Shown piece by piece: positions 55,134 through 64,000 of a DNA stretch of 64,000 nt. The stretch lies in contig RDZG01000079.1 of NCBI GenBank assembly GCA_004293915.1, positions 62,001-126,000 on the forward strand, read 5' to 3'. The stretch's first letter is position 1; each line of letters starts with the position of its first letter. This DNA comes from Bacteroidota bacterium. GTDB taxonomy: Bacteria; Bacteroidota; Bacteroidia; Cytophagales; UBA9547. A model generated the notes under the pieces. It saw only the letters and a list, made by a program, of their open reading frames with translations. It was not told the DNA's origin and ran no database searches. Both the position numbers and the translations under genes were made by a program.

Positions 55134-56432
55134 ATGAAATACGAACCCATTGACAATAAGCTGTTTATCGAAAACAGAAGCCGATTTATAGCTCAAATGA
55201 AACCAAACAGCTTGGCAGTATTTAATAGCAACGATATTATGCCAACCAATGCCGATGGAACAATGGGTTTTAGGCAAAACAACGATTTGTTTTATCTTTC
55301 GGGAATCGATCAAGAAGATACTATTTTGGTACTATTTCCTGATGCTCCAAAACTAGAATGGAAAGAAATTTTATTTATCAGAGAAACAAATGAGCATATT
55401 TTAACTTGGGAAGGGCATAAACTTTCGCAAGAGCAGGCACATAAAACTTCAGGCGTAAAAACCATTAATTGGACAAAATCGTTTGAGAACACATTTACAA
55501 ATTTGGTGTTTGAGTGCGAAAATATTTATTTAAACACAAACGAACATACACGCAGCGAAAATAAAGTACAAACTAAAGATAGCCGTTTTATTGCAGAAAT
55601 CAAAAGTAACTTTCCGTTGCACAAACTAGAACGTTCGGCACTGATAATGAATAAGTTGCGAGCTATAAAATCTGAAACAGAAATTGAATTAATAAAAAAA
55701 GCAATTGAAATAACTAGCAAAGCTTTTGAGCGAGTATTGTATTTTGTAAAACCCGATGTTACGGAATTTGAAATCGAAGCTGAAATTACGCACGAATTTT
55801 TGAAACGCAGAGCTACAAGACATGCTTATCATCCAATTATTGCTTCTGGTGCCGATTCGTGTGTGTTGCACTACAACGAAAACAATAAAACGTGCAAAAA
55901 TGGCGATTTAATTCTACTCGATTTTGGAGCCGAATATGCAAATTATAATGCCGATTTAACCCGAACTATTCCCGTAAATGGTGTTTTTTCTGAGAGGCAA
56001 AAAGCTGTGTATCAAGCAGTTTTGCGTATGTTGAAAATTGCTAAAACAAAACTTGTAGTTGGAAATACGTTAGAAAATCTAGCAAAAGAAATGGGGAAAA
56101 TTGCCGAAAAAGAGCTTATTGAATTAGGTTTATTAAAAGCAGAAGATGTTGCCAATCAAAATCCCGAAAAACCTTTGTATAAAAAATATTTTATGCACGG
56201 CATTTCGCATTATTTGGGTTTAGATGTGCATGATATTGGAAGCAGATACAGACCTTTTGAAACTGGAATGGTATTTACCTGTGAGCCTGGTATTTATATA
56301 AAAGAAGAGCAAATTGGAATCAGGCTTGAAAACAATATTTTAATTACAAAAAACGGAAACATAGATTTAATGTCTCATATTCCAATCGAAATCAAAGAAA
56401 TTGAAACGTTGATGCAAAAGAAATTAACCTAA
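55134..56432 (+). CDS. pepP: Xaa-Pro aminopeptidase (aminopeptidase P, M24B)
   Basis: A 432-aa cytoplasmic metallopeptidase that removes the N-terminal residue before proline. The N-terminal creatinase-like domain (IAQMKPNSLAVFNSNDIMPT, FRQNNDLFYLSGI) is followed by the pita-bread domain with the metal ligands in LLDFGAEYANYNADLTRTI (two Asp), HGISHYLGLDVHD (His), CEPGIY (Glu) and GIRLENNILIT (Glu). Length is normal. It is convergent with the MerR-type gene, overlapping it by 9 nt at the 3' ends. Confidence 0.95.
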   Translation: MKYEPIDNKLFIENRSRFIAQMKPNSLAVFNSNDIMPTNADGTMGFRQNNDLFYLSGIDQEDTILVLFPDAPKLEWKEILFIRETNEHILTWEGHKLSQEQAHKTSGVKTINWTKSFENTFTNLVFECENIYLNTNEHTRSENKVQTKDSRFIAEIKSNFPLHKLERSALIMNKLRAIKSETEIELIKKAIEITSKAFERVLYFVKPDVTEFEIEAEITHEFLKRRATRHAYHPIIASGADSCVLHYNENNKTCKNGDLILLDFGAEYANYNADLTRTIPVNGVFSERQKAVYQAVLRMLKIAKTKLVVGNTLENLAKEMGKIAEKELIELGLLKAEDVANQNPEKPLYKKYFMHGISHYLGLDVHDIGSRYRPFETGMVFTCEPGIYIKEEQIGIRLENNILITKNGNIDLMSHIPIEIKEIETLMQKKLT

Positions 56433-56762
56433 ACTTGTTTTTAATTCTAATAAGAAATCTCTAACTTTTTCGAGTGAATTTATGGCTTCTATTTTTTCTA
56501 AATTTTTGGTTCGGTCTATTTTTATAAGCTCTTTTGCACCATTTAAAGTATAGCCTTTTTCTTTTACATAATGATACACAATTGAAATATCTTCGATGTC
56601 TTCTTTTGTATAAACACGATTTCCTTTTTTGTTTTTTGTAGGTTTAATAGAATCAAATTCGGTTTCCCAAAAACGTACAAGCGAAGTAGCAACACCAAAT
56701 TTTTCGGCAACTTCACCAATAGTATAATATTTTTTCTCTATTTCTTTTTGTTTGTAAGGCAC
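56424..56762 (-). CDS. MerR-family transcriptional regulator
   Basis: A 112-aa DNA-binding protein. The chosen GTG start at 56762 gives MPYKQKEIEKKYYTIGEVAE, which matches relatives; residues about 12-80 form the winged-helix domain with YTIGEVAEKFGVATSLVRFW, then NRVYTKEDIEDISIVYHYVK and EKGYTLNGAKELIK. The remainder, NLEKIEAINSLEKVRDFLLE, is a short dimer helix with no ligand-binding Cys. Its effector and target are unknown. Small MerR proteins of this kind are common in Bacteroidota. Confidence 0.88.
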   Translation of the reverse strand: MPYKQKEIEKKYYTIGEVAEKFGVATSLVRFWETEFDSIKPTKNKKGNRVYTKEDIEDISIVYHYVKEKGYTLNGAKELIKIDRTKNLEKIEAINSLEKVRDFLLELKTSLG

Positions 56763-56847
56763 TTTGCAAAAGTTATATGTCAAAAATCTACATTTATTTA
56801 CAAAAAAGCAAGTTTTAATTATCTTTGTATTACAAATCAAAATCTAG

Positions 56848-57438
56848 ATGTCAGAATTAACATTTGAAAGTGTATTAGAATTAATTTCAGAAAACAGTAG
56901 GCAAATAGCCGAAGGTTCGGCTGAATCCAGAAAGCTTATTGACGAACTCACAAAGTCGATGAAAGCTGGAATAAAAGAAGTAAACAAAAAATTAGCCGAA
57001 TTAGGCGATACACTTGGACGTTTTCCAGAAGAGCAAATTAAAGCTGACATCGTTTCTAAATTTGAAAAATGGGGAATTCCTGTACATACGTATGGCACAC
57101 ATGTTGTACAAACAGACCCAAAAAATAATTTTGTTTATGAAGTAGATATTTTGATTTATAACACCGATTATATTGTCGTTTTAGAAGTTAAAAACCAACT
57201 TAAAAAAAATGATATTGATGAACATATAGAAAGAATGAAATTATTACAAAAATATCCTTTGCCTGACTCCAAAGGAAAAACACTTTTGGCAGGGATTGGA
57301 AGCATGATTATTTCTGATGGATTAGATAAATATGCCGAATCTAAGGGGCTTTTTGTAATTAAACCAAGCGGAGAAAATATCAAAATTGCTAATAATAAAA
57401 AGACATTTAAGCCTAGAGAATGGAAAGTGGCTTCGTAA
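56848..57438 (+). CDS. PD-(D/E)XK nuclease-like protein (DUF3782 type)
   Basis: A 196-aa protein. Residues about 10-60 form a coiled coil (LISENSRQIAEGSAESRKLI, NKKLAELGDTLGRF); the remainder is a restriction-endonuclease-like fold with the active-site pattern in YEVDILIYNTDYIVVLEVKN: Asp in EVD and Glu-x-Lys in EVK. Similar DUF3782-type proteins are widespread in Bacteroidota and cyanobacteria and are thought to be nucleases or their relatives. No partner is visible, so a defence role is possible but unsupported. ATG start, single gene, divergent from the MerR gene. Confidence 0.75.
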   Translation: MSELTFESVLELISENSRQIAEGSAESRKLIDELTKSMKAGIKEVNKKLAELGDTLGRFPEEQIKADIVSKFEKWGIPVHTYGTHVVQTDPKNNFVYEVDILIYNTDYIVVLEVKNQLKKNDIDEHIERMKLLQKYPLPDSKGKTLLAGIGSMIISDGLDKYAESKGLFVIKPSGENIKIANNKKTFKPREWKVAS

Positions 57439-57521
57439 ATAACTAAGCCTAAATGCTATTTGTAAATTAATACTGTAACATATCAATACTTTTTTGAGTT
57501 ATAGAAACAGGCAATTTTTAT

Positions 57522-59003
57522 ATGAATTCTACTAAAAAAGTAATTGTAATTGGTTCGGGTTTTGCAGGTTTATCAGCCGCATGTTTTTTGGCAAAAGAAG
57601 GTTTTGATGTAACTGTTTTAGAAAAAAACAACAGCATTGGTGGCAGAGCAAGGCAGTTTGCAGCTCAAGGTTTTACATTCGATATGGGACCAAGCTGGTA
57701 TTGGATGCCTGATGTTTTTGAACGTTTTTTTAACTTTTTTGGCAAAAAAACAACGGATTTTTATGATTTAGTTCGCCTAAATCCATCTTATAAAGTAGTT
57801 TGGGACAAAAACGAACATTGGGACATTCCTGCTTCGATGGAAGAATTGTATGCACTTTTCGAATCAGCCGAAAAAGGAAGTAGTTTGCAACTCAAAAAAT
57901 TTATGGTAGAAGCAGAATACAAATACAATGTTGGAATTGGAAAATTTGTGCAGCTTCCGGGCAAATCCATTTTTGAATATATTGATTCTCAGGTACTTCG
58001 TGCTGTTTTTAAAATGCACTTGCTTACAGACATTTCGAGCTATATCAAAAAACACTTTACCGATTCCAGAATTGTTCGTTTGCTTGAATTTCCTGTATTG
58101 TTTCTTGGCGAAAGACCCTCGCACACACCTGCATTATACAGTTTGATGAACTATGCCGACATGGCTTTAGGGACTTGGTATCCACAAGGTGGAATGTTCA
58201 AAATTGTGGAAGCAATGGAACAAATTGCACGTTCTCAAGGTGTAAAAATCAAAACAAATGCAGAAGTATTAAAAATAAATTCTACTGATAATCAAGTGGT
58301 TAGCATTTCAACGCAAACAGAAGCTTATTTGTGCGATTTTTTGGTTGCAGGAGCAGATTATCATCACATCGACAAAAAACTTACCGAAACCAAACATCAA
58401 CAATATTCAGAAAAATATTGGCAAGAACGAAAAATGGCACCTTCGAGTTTGCTGTATTATTTGGGTGTAAATAAAAAAGTAAAAAATCTATTACACCATA
58501 ATTTATTTTTCGATGCCGATTTTGGTCTACATGCCGATGAAATTTATAAAAATCCAGCTTGGCCCACCAATCCATTGTTTTATGTTTCGGCACCTTCAAA
58601 AACCGACAAAACTGTTGCTCCCGAAGGGATGGAAAATATTTTTATACTCATTCCAACAGCTCCAGATTTGCTTGACGATGAGGCTATTCAAGAAAAATAT
58701 TTTGACATGGTGATGCAACGTTTGGAGGCTTTTACTGGCGAAAATATAAAATCACACATTATTTATAAACGCAATTTTGCGGCAACTGATTTTGTAAAAG
58801 ACTATCATGCACACAAAGGCAATGCCTATGGTTTGGCAAATACCTTATTGCAAACAGGACCTTTAAAACCTCGATTAGTACACAAATCGCTAAAAAATAT
58901 GGTTTTTACAGGTCAATTGACAGTTCCAGGACCTGGAGTTCCGCCAAGTTTTATCTCTGGCGAATTGGCTGCAAAAGAGATTTTGGCAATGGCTAATAAA
59001 TAA
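57522..59003 (+). CDS. crtI: phytoene desaturase
   Basis: A 493-aa FAD-dependent enzyme that converts phytoene to lycopene or a related carotene. The dinucleotide motif is VIGSGFAGLSAACFLAKEGF with EKNNSIGGRARQF, then FDMGPSWYWMPD; the C-terminus carries VFTGQLTVPGPGVPPSFISG, the bacterial-type phytoene desaturase signature. Length is normal. Partners crtB, crtY and crtZ are not adjacent, so the pathway is dispersed or this gene makes a single pigment precursor. ATG start, isolated gene. The organism is predicted to be yellow to orange pigmented. Confidence 0.93.
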   Translation: MNSTKKVIVIGSGFAGLSAACFLAKEGFDVTVLEKNNSIGGRARQFAAQGFTFDMGPSWYWMPDVFERFFNFFGKKTTDFYDLVRLNPSYKVVWDKNEHWDIPASMEELYALFESAEKGSSLQLKKFMVEAEYKYNVGIGKFVQLPGKSIFEYIDSQVLRAVFKMHLLTDISSYIKKHFTDSRIVRLLEFPVLFLGERPSHTPALYSLMNYADMALGTWYPQGGMFKIVEAMEQIARSQGVKIKTNAEVLKINSTDNQVVSISTQTEAYLCDFLVAGADYHHIDKKLTETKHQQYSEKYWQERKMAPSSLLYYLGVNKKVKNLLHHNLFFDADFGLHADEIYKNPAWPTNPLFYVSAPSKTDKTVAPEGMENIFILIPTAPDLLDDEAIQEKYFDMVMQRLEAFTGENIKSHIIYKRNFAATDFVKDYHAHKGNAYGLANTLLQTGPLKPRLVHKSLKNMVFTGQLTVPGPGVPPSFISGELAAKEILAMANK

Positions 59004-59142
59004 GTAGTTAATACAGAAAGGAGTTTAAATTTTGATATTTTGAAACAAGTTATTAAATACGAATGAGCAATTTAGGTATTTATAAATTAATTTTAGTTTT
59101 TACAAACTCTTGACGTAACTTAAAATTATAATTGATTTTGAC

Positions 59143-59505
59143 TTATTTTACCAATCCCAATATCTGTCCAATAAGCGTAAGTGAATCTTTGTTGAGAATA
59201 ATCATTGCACAAAGTAAAATCACAAAGTATAATCTAAATTCGGACTTTACACCCATAATTTTTGTTTCAACTTTTTCAATTTCTAGCAATAACTTAGATT
59301 CTAACACAGCCAAATCCGCTTTTGAAGCCAATTCTTTGCTTAATTCATCACGAATTTCAATCTTTTTTTGAGTAGCAATTTGCTCAACTTTTTTTTCTGA
59401 TTGGGCAAAAGAATAATCCAAAAGTTTAGTTACTTTTTCAGCAATTGTTTTGCCGAATTCTTTTTCTAATGAAATATAGGTTTCTAATGTGATGCTTTGT
59501 GACAT
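59143..59505 (-). CDS. coiled-coil membrane protein (DUF1640/CCDC90-like)
   Basis: A 120-aa protein. It is mostly an amphipathic helix (KEFGKTIAEKVTKLLDYSFA, KKIEIRDELSKELASKADLA, VLESKLLLEIEKVETKIMGV) with the repeating L-x-S-K-x-D-L pattern of the CCDC90/DUF1640 family, and ends in one membrane helix (RLYFVILLCAMIILN). Relatives exist in bacteria and as mitochondrial calcium-uniporter regulators, but the bacterial function is unknown. Single gene. Confidence 0.75.
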   Translation of the reverse strand: MSQSITLETYISLEKEFGKTIAEKVTKLLDYSFAQSEKKVEQIATQKKIEIRDELSKELASKADLAVLESKLLLEIEKVETKIMGVKSEFRLYFVILLCAMIILNKDSLTLIGQILGLVK

Positions 59506-59626
59506 AATCTAATATTCTAACTCAAAATTAGCATTTCGTTTTAAAACTAAAAATGAATTCAACTTTTTTAATTGCTAAATACTGTTAAAATAGTATATTT
59601 TTTATAATTTTACCAAAATTACAAAA

Positions 59627-60727
59627 ATGTTCAAAAAGATGATTTTAGGGCTATTAGTGCTTATTTTAGTTATTTTAGTTGGTGGCTATTGGATTATCAA
59701 CAGAGAAATAATGGGCAGATTGCCAACTGGCGAACGAAAATTGAGAGTTGAAAAATCGCCAAATTATAAAGATGGAGAGTTTAAAAACACGCACCAAACC
59801 GAAGTGATGTCGGAAAATGCAACAACTTATAAAATGTTAAAAGAGCTTTTAACTAGACCCGAAACTTCGCCTGAAAAAACACTTCCAAGCATAAAAACAG
59901 ACTTAAAATCGCTTCAATCCGACAAACCTACTATCGTTTGGTTTGGACATTCTTCGTATTTTATCAAAATTAATGGACTAAATATTTTGGTTGATCCAGT
60001 TTTTAGCGGTAGTGCATCGCCATTTTCGTTTTTGATAAAAAATTATGCTGGCTCAAATGTATATCAAACCGAAGATTTCCCAAACTTAGATGCTGTCATT
60101 ATTACGCACGACCATTTTGACCATTTAGATTATCATACCATTAAAAAACTTGTCTCAAAAACCAAAAAGTTTTATACTGCTTTGGGTGTTGGCGAACATT
60201 TGGAATATTGGGGAATTGCAAACGAAAACATCATAGAATTTGATTGGTGGGAAAGTATAAAAATAGCTGATTCTGTGGAACTTACAGCAACTCCAGCTAG
60301 GCATTTTTCGGGTCGTTCGCTCAAAAGAGCACAAGCATTTTGGGCTTCGTTTGTAATGAAATCTACAGATTATTCGTTATATTTGGGTGGCGATTCGGGC
60401 TACGATACACATTACAAAGAAATTGGTAAAAAATTGGGTCCATTTGATTTGGCATTTTTAGAATGTGGACAATACGGACAATATTGGTCCTATATTCACA
60501 TGAAACCAGAAGATGTTGCACGAGCAGCTAGCGATTTGAATGCAAAATATGTTTTGCCAATCCATTGGTCTAAATTTACACTTTCGGTACATACTTGGAC
60601 TGAACCAATTACAAGATTAGAAAAAGCTATAGCACGCGAAAATACTGTAAAATTAGTAACTCCAAAAATTGGAGAAATTGTGGTATTGGATAGTATTTTA
60701 CCTAATAAACGCTGGTGGTTGGAGTAA
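59627..60727 (+). CDS. MBL-fold hydrolase (UlaG/NAPE-PLD-like)
   Basis: A 366-aa membrane-anchored zinc hydrolase. An N-terminal helix (MILGLLVLILVILVGGYWII) precedes VWFGHSSYFIKINGLNILVD and the metal motif THDHFDHLDYHT (HxHxDH), then the further ligands in TPARHFSGRSL, YLGGDSGYD and LPIHWSKFTLS. This pattern fits the UlaG-like and NAPE-PLD-like phosphodiesterase/lactonase branch often annotated as a Zn-dependent hydrolase. The substrate may be a lipid or a lactone. It ends 3 nt from the convergent lepB gene. Confidence 0.85.
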   Translation: MFKKMILGLLVLILVILVGGYWIINREIMGRLPTGERKLRVEKSPNYKDGEFKNTHQTEVMSENATTYKMLKELLTRPETSPEKTLPSIKTDLKSLQSDKPTIVWFGHSSYFIKINGLNILVDPVFSGSASPFSFLIKNYAGSNVYQTEDFPNLDAVIITHDHFDHLDYHTIKKLVSKTKKFYTALGVGEHLEYWGIANENIIEFDWWESIKIADSVELTATPARHFSGRSLKRAQAFWASFVMKSTDYSLYLGGDSGYDTHYKEIGKKLGPFDLAFLECGQYGQYWSYIHMKPEDVARAASDLNAKYVLPIHWSKFTLSVHTWTEPITRLEKAIARENTVKLVTPKIGEIVVLDSILPNKRWWLE

Positions 60728-60730
60728 AAT

Positions 60731-61909
60731 TTATGGCGTTACATCTTCCACAAATCTAAACAAACGACTCCAACGGATTTTGTTTAACCATTTGCCATTT
60801 GGGTCGAGAGAAAGCCAAATAAACACAGCCTTGCCAACTATATGGTCGGCTGGAACAAAGCCCCAAAAACGAGAATCAAGTGAATTATGACGGTTATCTC
60901 CCATCATCCAATAATAATCTTGTTTAAATGTATAACTAGTTTGTACTTTTCCATCAATATAAAGTGTAGAATCTAGGATTTTTACATCTTTCAAATTTTC
61001 ATATTTTAACAAAAGTGTTTCATATAGCGGTAATGTTTGCGGTGTAATTTGCACCGTTACACCTTCTTTGGGCATGGTAAGCGGACCAAAATTATCTTCA
61101 TTCCAATCGAATTTAGAATTATTTGGAAAAACTCTTGGTTCAGCTAAATGTGGTTCTTTTTTTAAATCTACTACTTTAGTAATAAAACTATATGTTTTTA
61201 TCTCATCTATTTTTTTAGGAGAAGTCATTACCAAATACCCATTTGGATATTGATAAACATCAGTAATATCCATTTTTTTAAAAATATTATTCATATTTTC
61301 AAATGTTTCTATAAAAAAACTATATTGAAGATTTACAAAATTTCCTGAACTTTGTCCGTTGATATACAACTGTTTATCTTTAATTTCTAATACATCTCCA
61401 GGTGTTGCTACACAACGTTTGATATAATTTGTTTTTAAATCTACTGGATATTTTTCATCGTCAGCGGGCCAGTTAAAAACCACACAATCACCTTTTTTGA
61501 CAGACGAAAAACCTGGCAAACGAAATGATGGTAATTTTATCAAATCCGAATACGAAGGAATAGAAGTTCCCCAAATGGTTTGATGTGTAAGAGGTACTTG
61601 CAACGGTGTGGTTGGTGTTCGTGGTCCATAATGCAATTTGCTTACAAACAAAAAATCGCCAACTAAAAGAGATTTTTCCATTGATGGTGTTGGAATAGTA
61701 TAAGCTTCGAGCGACACCCAACGAATGAGCGTTGCTGCCACAACAGCAAAAACTAATGTATCTAAAAAAAACTCCTTTAACCAAGGTTTTTTAGGTTTTG
61801 GATTTTTGGCGGCTCGAGCCGAAGCCCATTTTGAAATCGGTCCATAACCAATCATTTCTACAATGGCATAAAGAGCAATGGCATATCCTACTATTTGTGA
61901 AAAAGGCAT
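60731..61909 (-). CDS. lepB: signal peptidase I
   Basis: A 392-aa inner-membrane serine protease that removes signal peptides. One or two N-terminal membrane segments (about 5-22 and 48-65) precede the catalytic Ser76 in TIPTPSMEKSLLVGD and general base Lys163 in YIKRCVATPGD; the C-terminal signature is YYWMMGDNRHNSLDSRFWGF. It is longer than E. coli LepB because of a beta-rich insertion at about 180-300, as is usual in Bacteroidota. It follows dapB in the same direction with a short tandem-repeat spacer. Confidence 0.96.
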   Translation of the reverse strand: MPFSQIVGYAIALYAIVEMIGYGPISKWASARAAKNPKPKKPWLKEFFLDTLVFAVVAATLIRWVSLEAYTIPTPSMEKSLLVGDFLFVSKLHYGPRTPTTPLQVPLTHQTIWGTSIPSYSDLIKLPSFRLPGFSSVKKGDCVVFNWPADDEKYPVDLKTNYIKRCVATPGDVLEIKDKQLYINGQSSGNFVNLQYSFFIETFENMNNIFKKMDITDVYQYPNGYLVMTSPKKIDEIKTYSFITKVVDLKKEPHLAEPRVFPNNSKFDWNEDNFGPLTMPKEGVTVQITPQTLPLYETLLLKYENLKDVKILDSTLYIDGKVQTSYTFKQDYYWMMGDNRHNSLDSRFWGFVPADHIVGKAVFIWLSLDPNGKWLNKIRWSRLFRFVEDVTP

Positions 61910-61916
61910 TTTTTTA

Positions 61917-61958
61917 ATTGTTAATTATAAATTGTTAATTATAAATTGTTAATTATAA
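61917..61958. repeat. 14-bp tandem repeat between dapB and lepB
   Basis: Three exact copies of ATTGTTAATTATAA, in the 90-bp spacer before the lepB start. It could affect transcription or translation of lepB by slippage, but nothing shows that it does. Confidence 0.9.
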
Positions 61959-62000
61959 ATTATTTTTAAAAATATAAATTGTGCTATAAAGTTTATAAAA

Positions 62001-62720
62001 TCATAAACTTAACACATCTTTCATCGAAAACAAACCTTTGCGAGAGGCAATAAATTCGGCAGCCAAAACGGCTCCTGTTGCAAATCCTTCTCTATTGAAT
62101 GCTGTATGTTTTAGCTCAATACTATCGATGCCTGATGTATATAAAACGGTGTGTGTGCCAGGGATATTGTGTTCACGTTTGTCTTGAATGAAAATATCTG
62201 ACACCGAAAGATTTTCTCTATCGATAGACCATTTTGATTTTCTGTCCAAATGTTTCAAAACGCCTTCAGCAGTTGTAATGGCGGTACCTGATGGAGCATC
62301 TTTTTTATATACATGATGAATTTCTTCCATCGTAACATCATAATCGGTTTGCGGATTCATAAGTTGAGCCAAACGTTCGTTTACAGCCCAAAAAATATTT
62401 ACGCCAACACTATAATTTGAAGAATAACAGAAAGAACCGTTTTTAGATTTCACAAGTTGCTCTATTTCAGGAAGTTTACTGAGCCAACTAGTAGTGCCAA
62501 CCACCATCGGAATATGGTTTTCGATGCCGTATTTTACATTTTCAAATGCAGAATTGGGGTGTGTAAATTCTATGGCTGCATCCACATTTTCGCCAGAATA
62601 TTTTTTCAAATCTGCACCATTTTCAACATCAATTTTCCCAACAATTTGATGTCCACGTTTTGCAGCAATGCCTTCGATGGCTTTGCCCATTTTTCCGTAT
62701 CCTATCAATAATATTCTCAT
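62001..62720 (-). CDS. dapB: 4-hydroxy-tetrahydrodipicolinate reductase
   Basis: A 239-aa enzyme of lysine and diaminopimelate synthesis. The N-terminal Rossmann motif is LIGYGKMGKAIEGIAAKRGH; the catalytic segment is EIHHVYKKDAPSGTAITTAEG, with the substrate-binding Lys and SGT triad; the C-terminal HTAFNREGFATGAVLAAEFI is typical. Length is normal for the Bacteroidota form, slightly shorter than E. coli DapB. It is followed by lepB in the same direction, a common Bacteroidota pairing. Confidence 0.96.
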   Translation of the reverse strand: MRILLIGYGKMGKAIEGIAAKRGHQIVGKIDVENGADLKKYSGENVDAAIEFTHPNSAFENVKYGIENHIPMVVGTTSWLSKLPEIEQLVKSKNGSFCYSSNYSVGVNIFWAVNERLAQLMNPQTDYDVTMEEIHHVYKKDAPSGTAITTAEGVLKHLDRKSKWSIDRENLSVSDIFIQDKREHNIPGTHTVLYTSGIDSIELKHTAFNREGFATGAVLAAEFIASRKGLFSMKDVLSL

Positions 62721-62756
62721 CGTACTCCGATTCTTAATTTTATTGCAAGTTTAGCT

Positions 62757-63305
62757 TTATTTTTGAGAATCTTTATCACACTTTTGATATATTTTCTGTA
62801 GTAATTCAAATTGTTTTTCTTGTGTTTTGTACAAAGTATCCATTTGCTTTTCGAGCAAAAGGTCTATTTTTTGGTGCAAACTTCTAATTTGCATTTCAGA
62901 TTTGAGGTTTATCAAATAATCGTTTTCGCTACGGATTCTGTCTTTTTCTTCTTGTCGGTTTTGGCTCATCATGATAATGGGTGCTTGCAACGCAGCTATA
63001 CAAGAAAGAATTAAATTCATCAAAATAAATGGAAACGGGTCGAATTGCAATTGTTTTATGGCTATTACATTGAAACAAATCCATAAAAACAGTATGACTC
63101 CAAATAGGATAATAAAATTCCAACTACCACCAAAAGTGGCTACTTTATCCGATATTTTTTGCCCTACTGTAAGCTGTTCTTGCACTGGCGACAACAAATC
63201 ATTGATTATCTTTTTTTCATCATCGATAGTTTGCTCAATAATTTGATGAAGTTTTTTTAGATTTTCGTGTTCGGCTTTAAAAAGCTGATTTATTTCATCT
63301 TTCAT
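62757..63305 (-). CDS. DUF1003-family membrane protein
   Basis: A 182-aa protein from ATG at 63305 (two codons earlier a TTG is also possible). It begins with a charged helical stretch (LFKAEHENLKKLHQIIEQTI), then GQKISDKVATFGGSWNFI and two membrane helices (about 66-87 and 96-116, FIILFGVILFLWICFNVIAI and FILMNLILSCIAALQAPIIM) joined by a short loop with FDPFPF, and ends in a coiled-coil tail (RSENDYLINLKSEMQIRSLH). The helices and the FDPxPFILLNL-like motif are the DUF1003 signature. Function unknown; it may be a membrane scaffold. Confidence 0.88.
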   Translation of the reverse strand: MKDEINQLFKAEHENLKKLHQIIEQTIDDEKKIINDLLSPVQEQLTVGQKISDKVATFGGSWNFIILFGVILFLWICFNVIAIKQLQFDPFPFILMNLILSCIAALQAPIIMMSQNRQEEKDRIRSENDYLINLKSEMQIRSLHQKIDLLLEKQMDTLYKTQEKQFELLQKIYQKCDKDSQK

Positions 63306-63351
63306 AGCCAATTTAGAATAATAAATGCAAATAATACATTAAAAACCACAT

Positions 63352-63999
63352 TTACAAAAAATACCTAATCCCAAAAAAGATATTGTGGTAAAGCAAATTG
63401 CTTTTGTTATAATCATATTCATTTTGCAGAACTGGAGCATTTTTAGTGAATGAATACGAAAATTTATACTCTACATACAATCCCCATCCTTCCCTGATTT
63501 TAAACTCTAAACCAGCCCCGGCATGGAACCCATAAACAGGTACAAAAAGTATATTTGTCTCTGGATTTCTATAAGTAACTATTTGGGTATAAATTTTTTC
63601 GGGTTCTGTTTGACTTGGATTAGTTAATGTAATTGGACCATCAGTAAAATTTGATTGGCGCACACTTACAAACGAATAATTTAAACCTCCCATCAAATAT
63701 GGCGAAATAAAAGATTCGATATTATTAAAATTATATTTTGCATTTAGTCCAATTGTGGCACTGTTTAAGTTGTAGTTTGGTTTACGGGCATTACTAACTT
63801 CGAAACTTGCACCCACACAAACTTTGTCTAACACTTGGCGATACACACTTGCACCTATGGTTTGACCTGGCGAAAAATTGGCATAAAAATTGTTGGGTAA
63901 ACCAGTTTCTGCATCTTTGCTATTATCTTGCGAAAAAAGGCGTGTGCCTGCATAAACCTGCACATAATCAATAAGTTGTGCCGATGCCGATAGCGACAA
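63352..63999 (-). CDS. outer-membrane beta-barrel protein, 5' end outside window
   Basis: The last 215 or so residues of a predicted outer-membrane porin-like protein. The visible N-terminus, SLSASAQ, is the end of a signal peptide, so only the beginning of the signal lies beyond the window. Barrel-type strands: YVQVYAGTRLFSQDN, FSPGQTIGASVYRQVLDKVC, YLMGGLNYSFVSV, YGFHAGAGLEFKIREGWGLY, ending in the aromatic NIFFGIRYFL. No function can be assigned. Confidence 0.82.
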   Translation of the reverse strand: MSLSASAQLIDYVQVYAGTRLFSQDNSKDAETGLPNNFYANFSPGQTIGASVYRQVLDKVCVGASFEVSNARKPNYNLNSATIGLNAKYNFNNIESFISPYLMGGLNYSFVSVRQSNFTDGPITLTNPSQTEPEKIYTQIVTYRNPETNILFVPVYGFHAGAGLEFKIREGWGLYVEYKFSYSFTKNAPVLQNEYDYNKSNLLYHNIFFGIRYFL

Positions 64000-64000
64000 A

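Noticed and set aside
56848-57438. Restriction-modification or other multi-gene defence system with the PD-(D/E)XK-like protein
   Set aside because: No methyltransferase, helicase or other partner is adjacent; neighbours are a MerR regulator and crtI.

Overview
The window is AT-rich, densely coded DNA from a member of the Bacteroidota. The evidence is several secreted proteins with type IX secretion (T9SS) C-terminal sorting domains, a TonB-dependent receptor with a carboxypeptidase-like N-terminal domain, a PorG-like protein, many small lipoproteins, a GT3-type glycogen synthase, a Bacteroidota-style lepB-dapB pair, TTG/GTG starts, and TAnnTTTG promoter -7 elements. No rRNA, tRNA, CRISPR array or prophage was recognised. 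I cannot fix the order or family.

Layout. 0-10.9 kb: the glutamate synthase pair (gltB cut by the window edge; gltD broken by two frame-changing deletions), a glycosyltransferase, a small conserved protein, a transaldolase of the FSA/TalC type, a thiolase, and an OLD-like AAA ATPase/TOPRIM gene with a frameshift. 11-16.6 kb: a desaturase with the N-terminal and histidine-box signature of eukaryotic dihydroceramide delta-4 desaturases, enolase, a PglD/NeuD-like acyltransferase and the ABC-F protein EttA. 16.6-18.8 kb: a gene-poor island with many compact, nearly perfect hairpins, a 43-bp direct repeat and a decayed REP-associated tyrosine transposase flanked by inverted REP-like repeats. 18.8-32 kb: a large T9SS cargo protein, a TonB-dependent receptor, argC with a truncated MazG-like gene, an inner-membrane protein carrying a SusC-like N-terminal module, and a 1532-aa T9SS metalloprotease with 78-residue near-identical repeats, preceded by two broken copies of part of its own gene. 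31.8-33.1 kb: a 21-bp minisatellite, a conserved small gene, and a chimeric pseudogene made from pieces of argC and the MazG-like gene 8 kb upstream. 33.3-49 kb: typA, a CPA1 antiporter, small lipoproteins, paired outer-membrane barrels, an M43-type T9SS protease, nadK-porG, alkaline phosphatase, a lone pstB-like ATPase, trpD and cysM. 49-64 kb: glycogen synthase, two glycosyltransferases and a methyltransferase, a SET-domain protein, pepP, a MerR regulator, a PD-(D/E)XK-like protein, crtI, an MBL hydrolase, lepB, dapB and a partial outer-membrane protein.

Most genes are housekeeping or envelope functions in short transcription units separated by clear intrinsic terminators. The unusual content lies in the non-coding DNA: a roughly 220-bp non-autonomous element present three times in the same orientation with terminal inverted repeats and, in two copies, visible target-site duplications; the hairpin arrays around the dead transposase; and recombined gene fragments. 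The desaturase is the most interesting protein. Bacteroidota are known to make dihydroceramides, and this gene would predict a delta-4 unsaturated, eukaryote-like ceramide in this organism. Family assignments come from motif recognition by eye; no database search was run.
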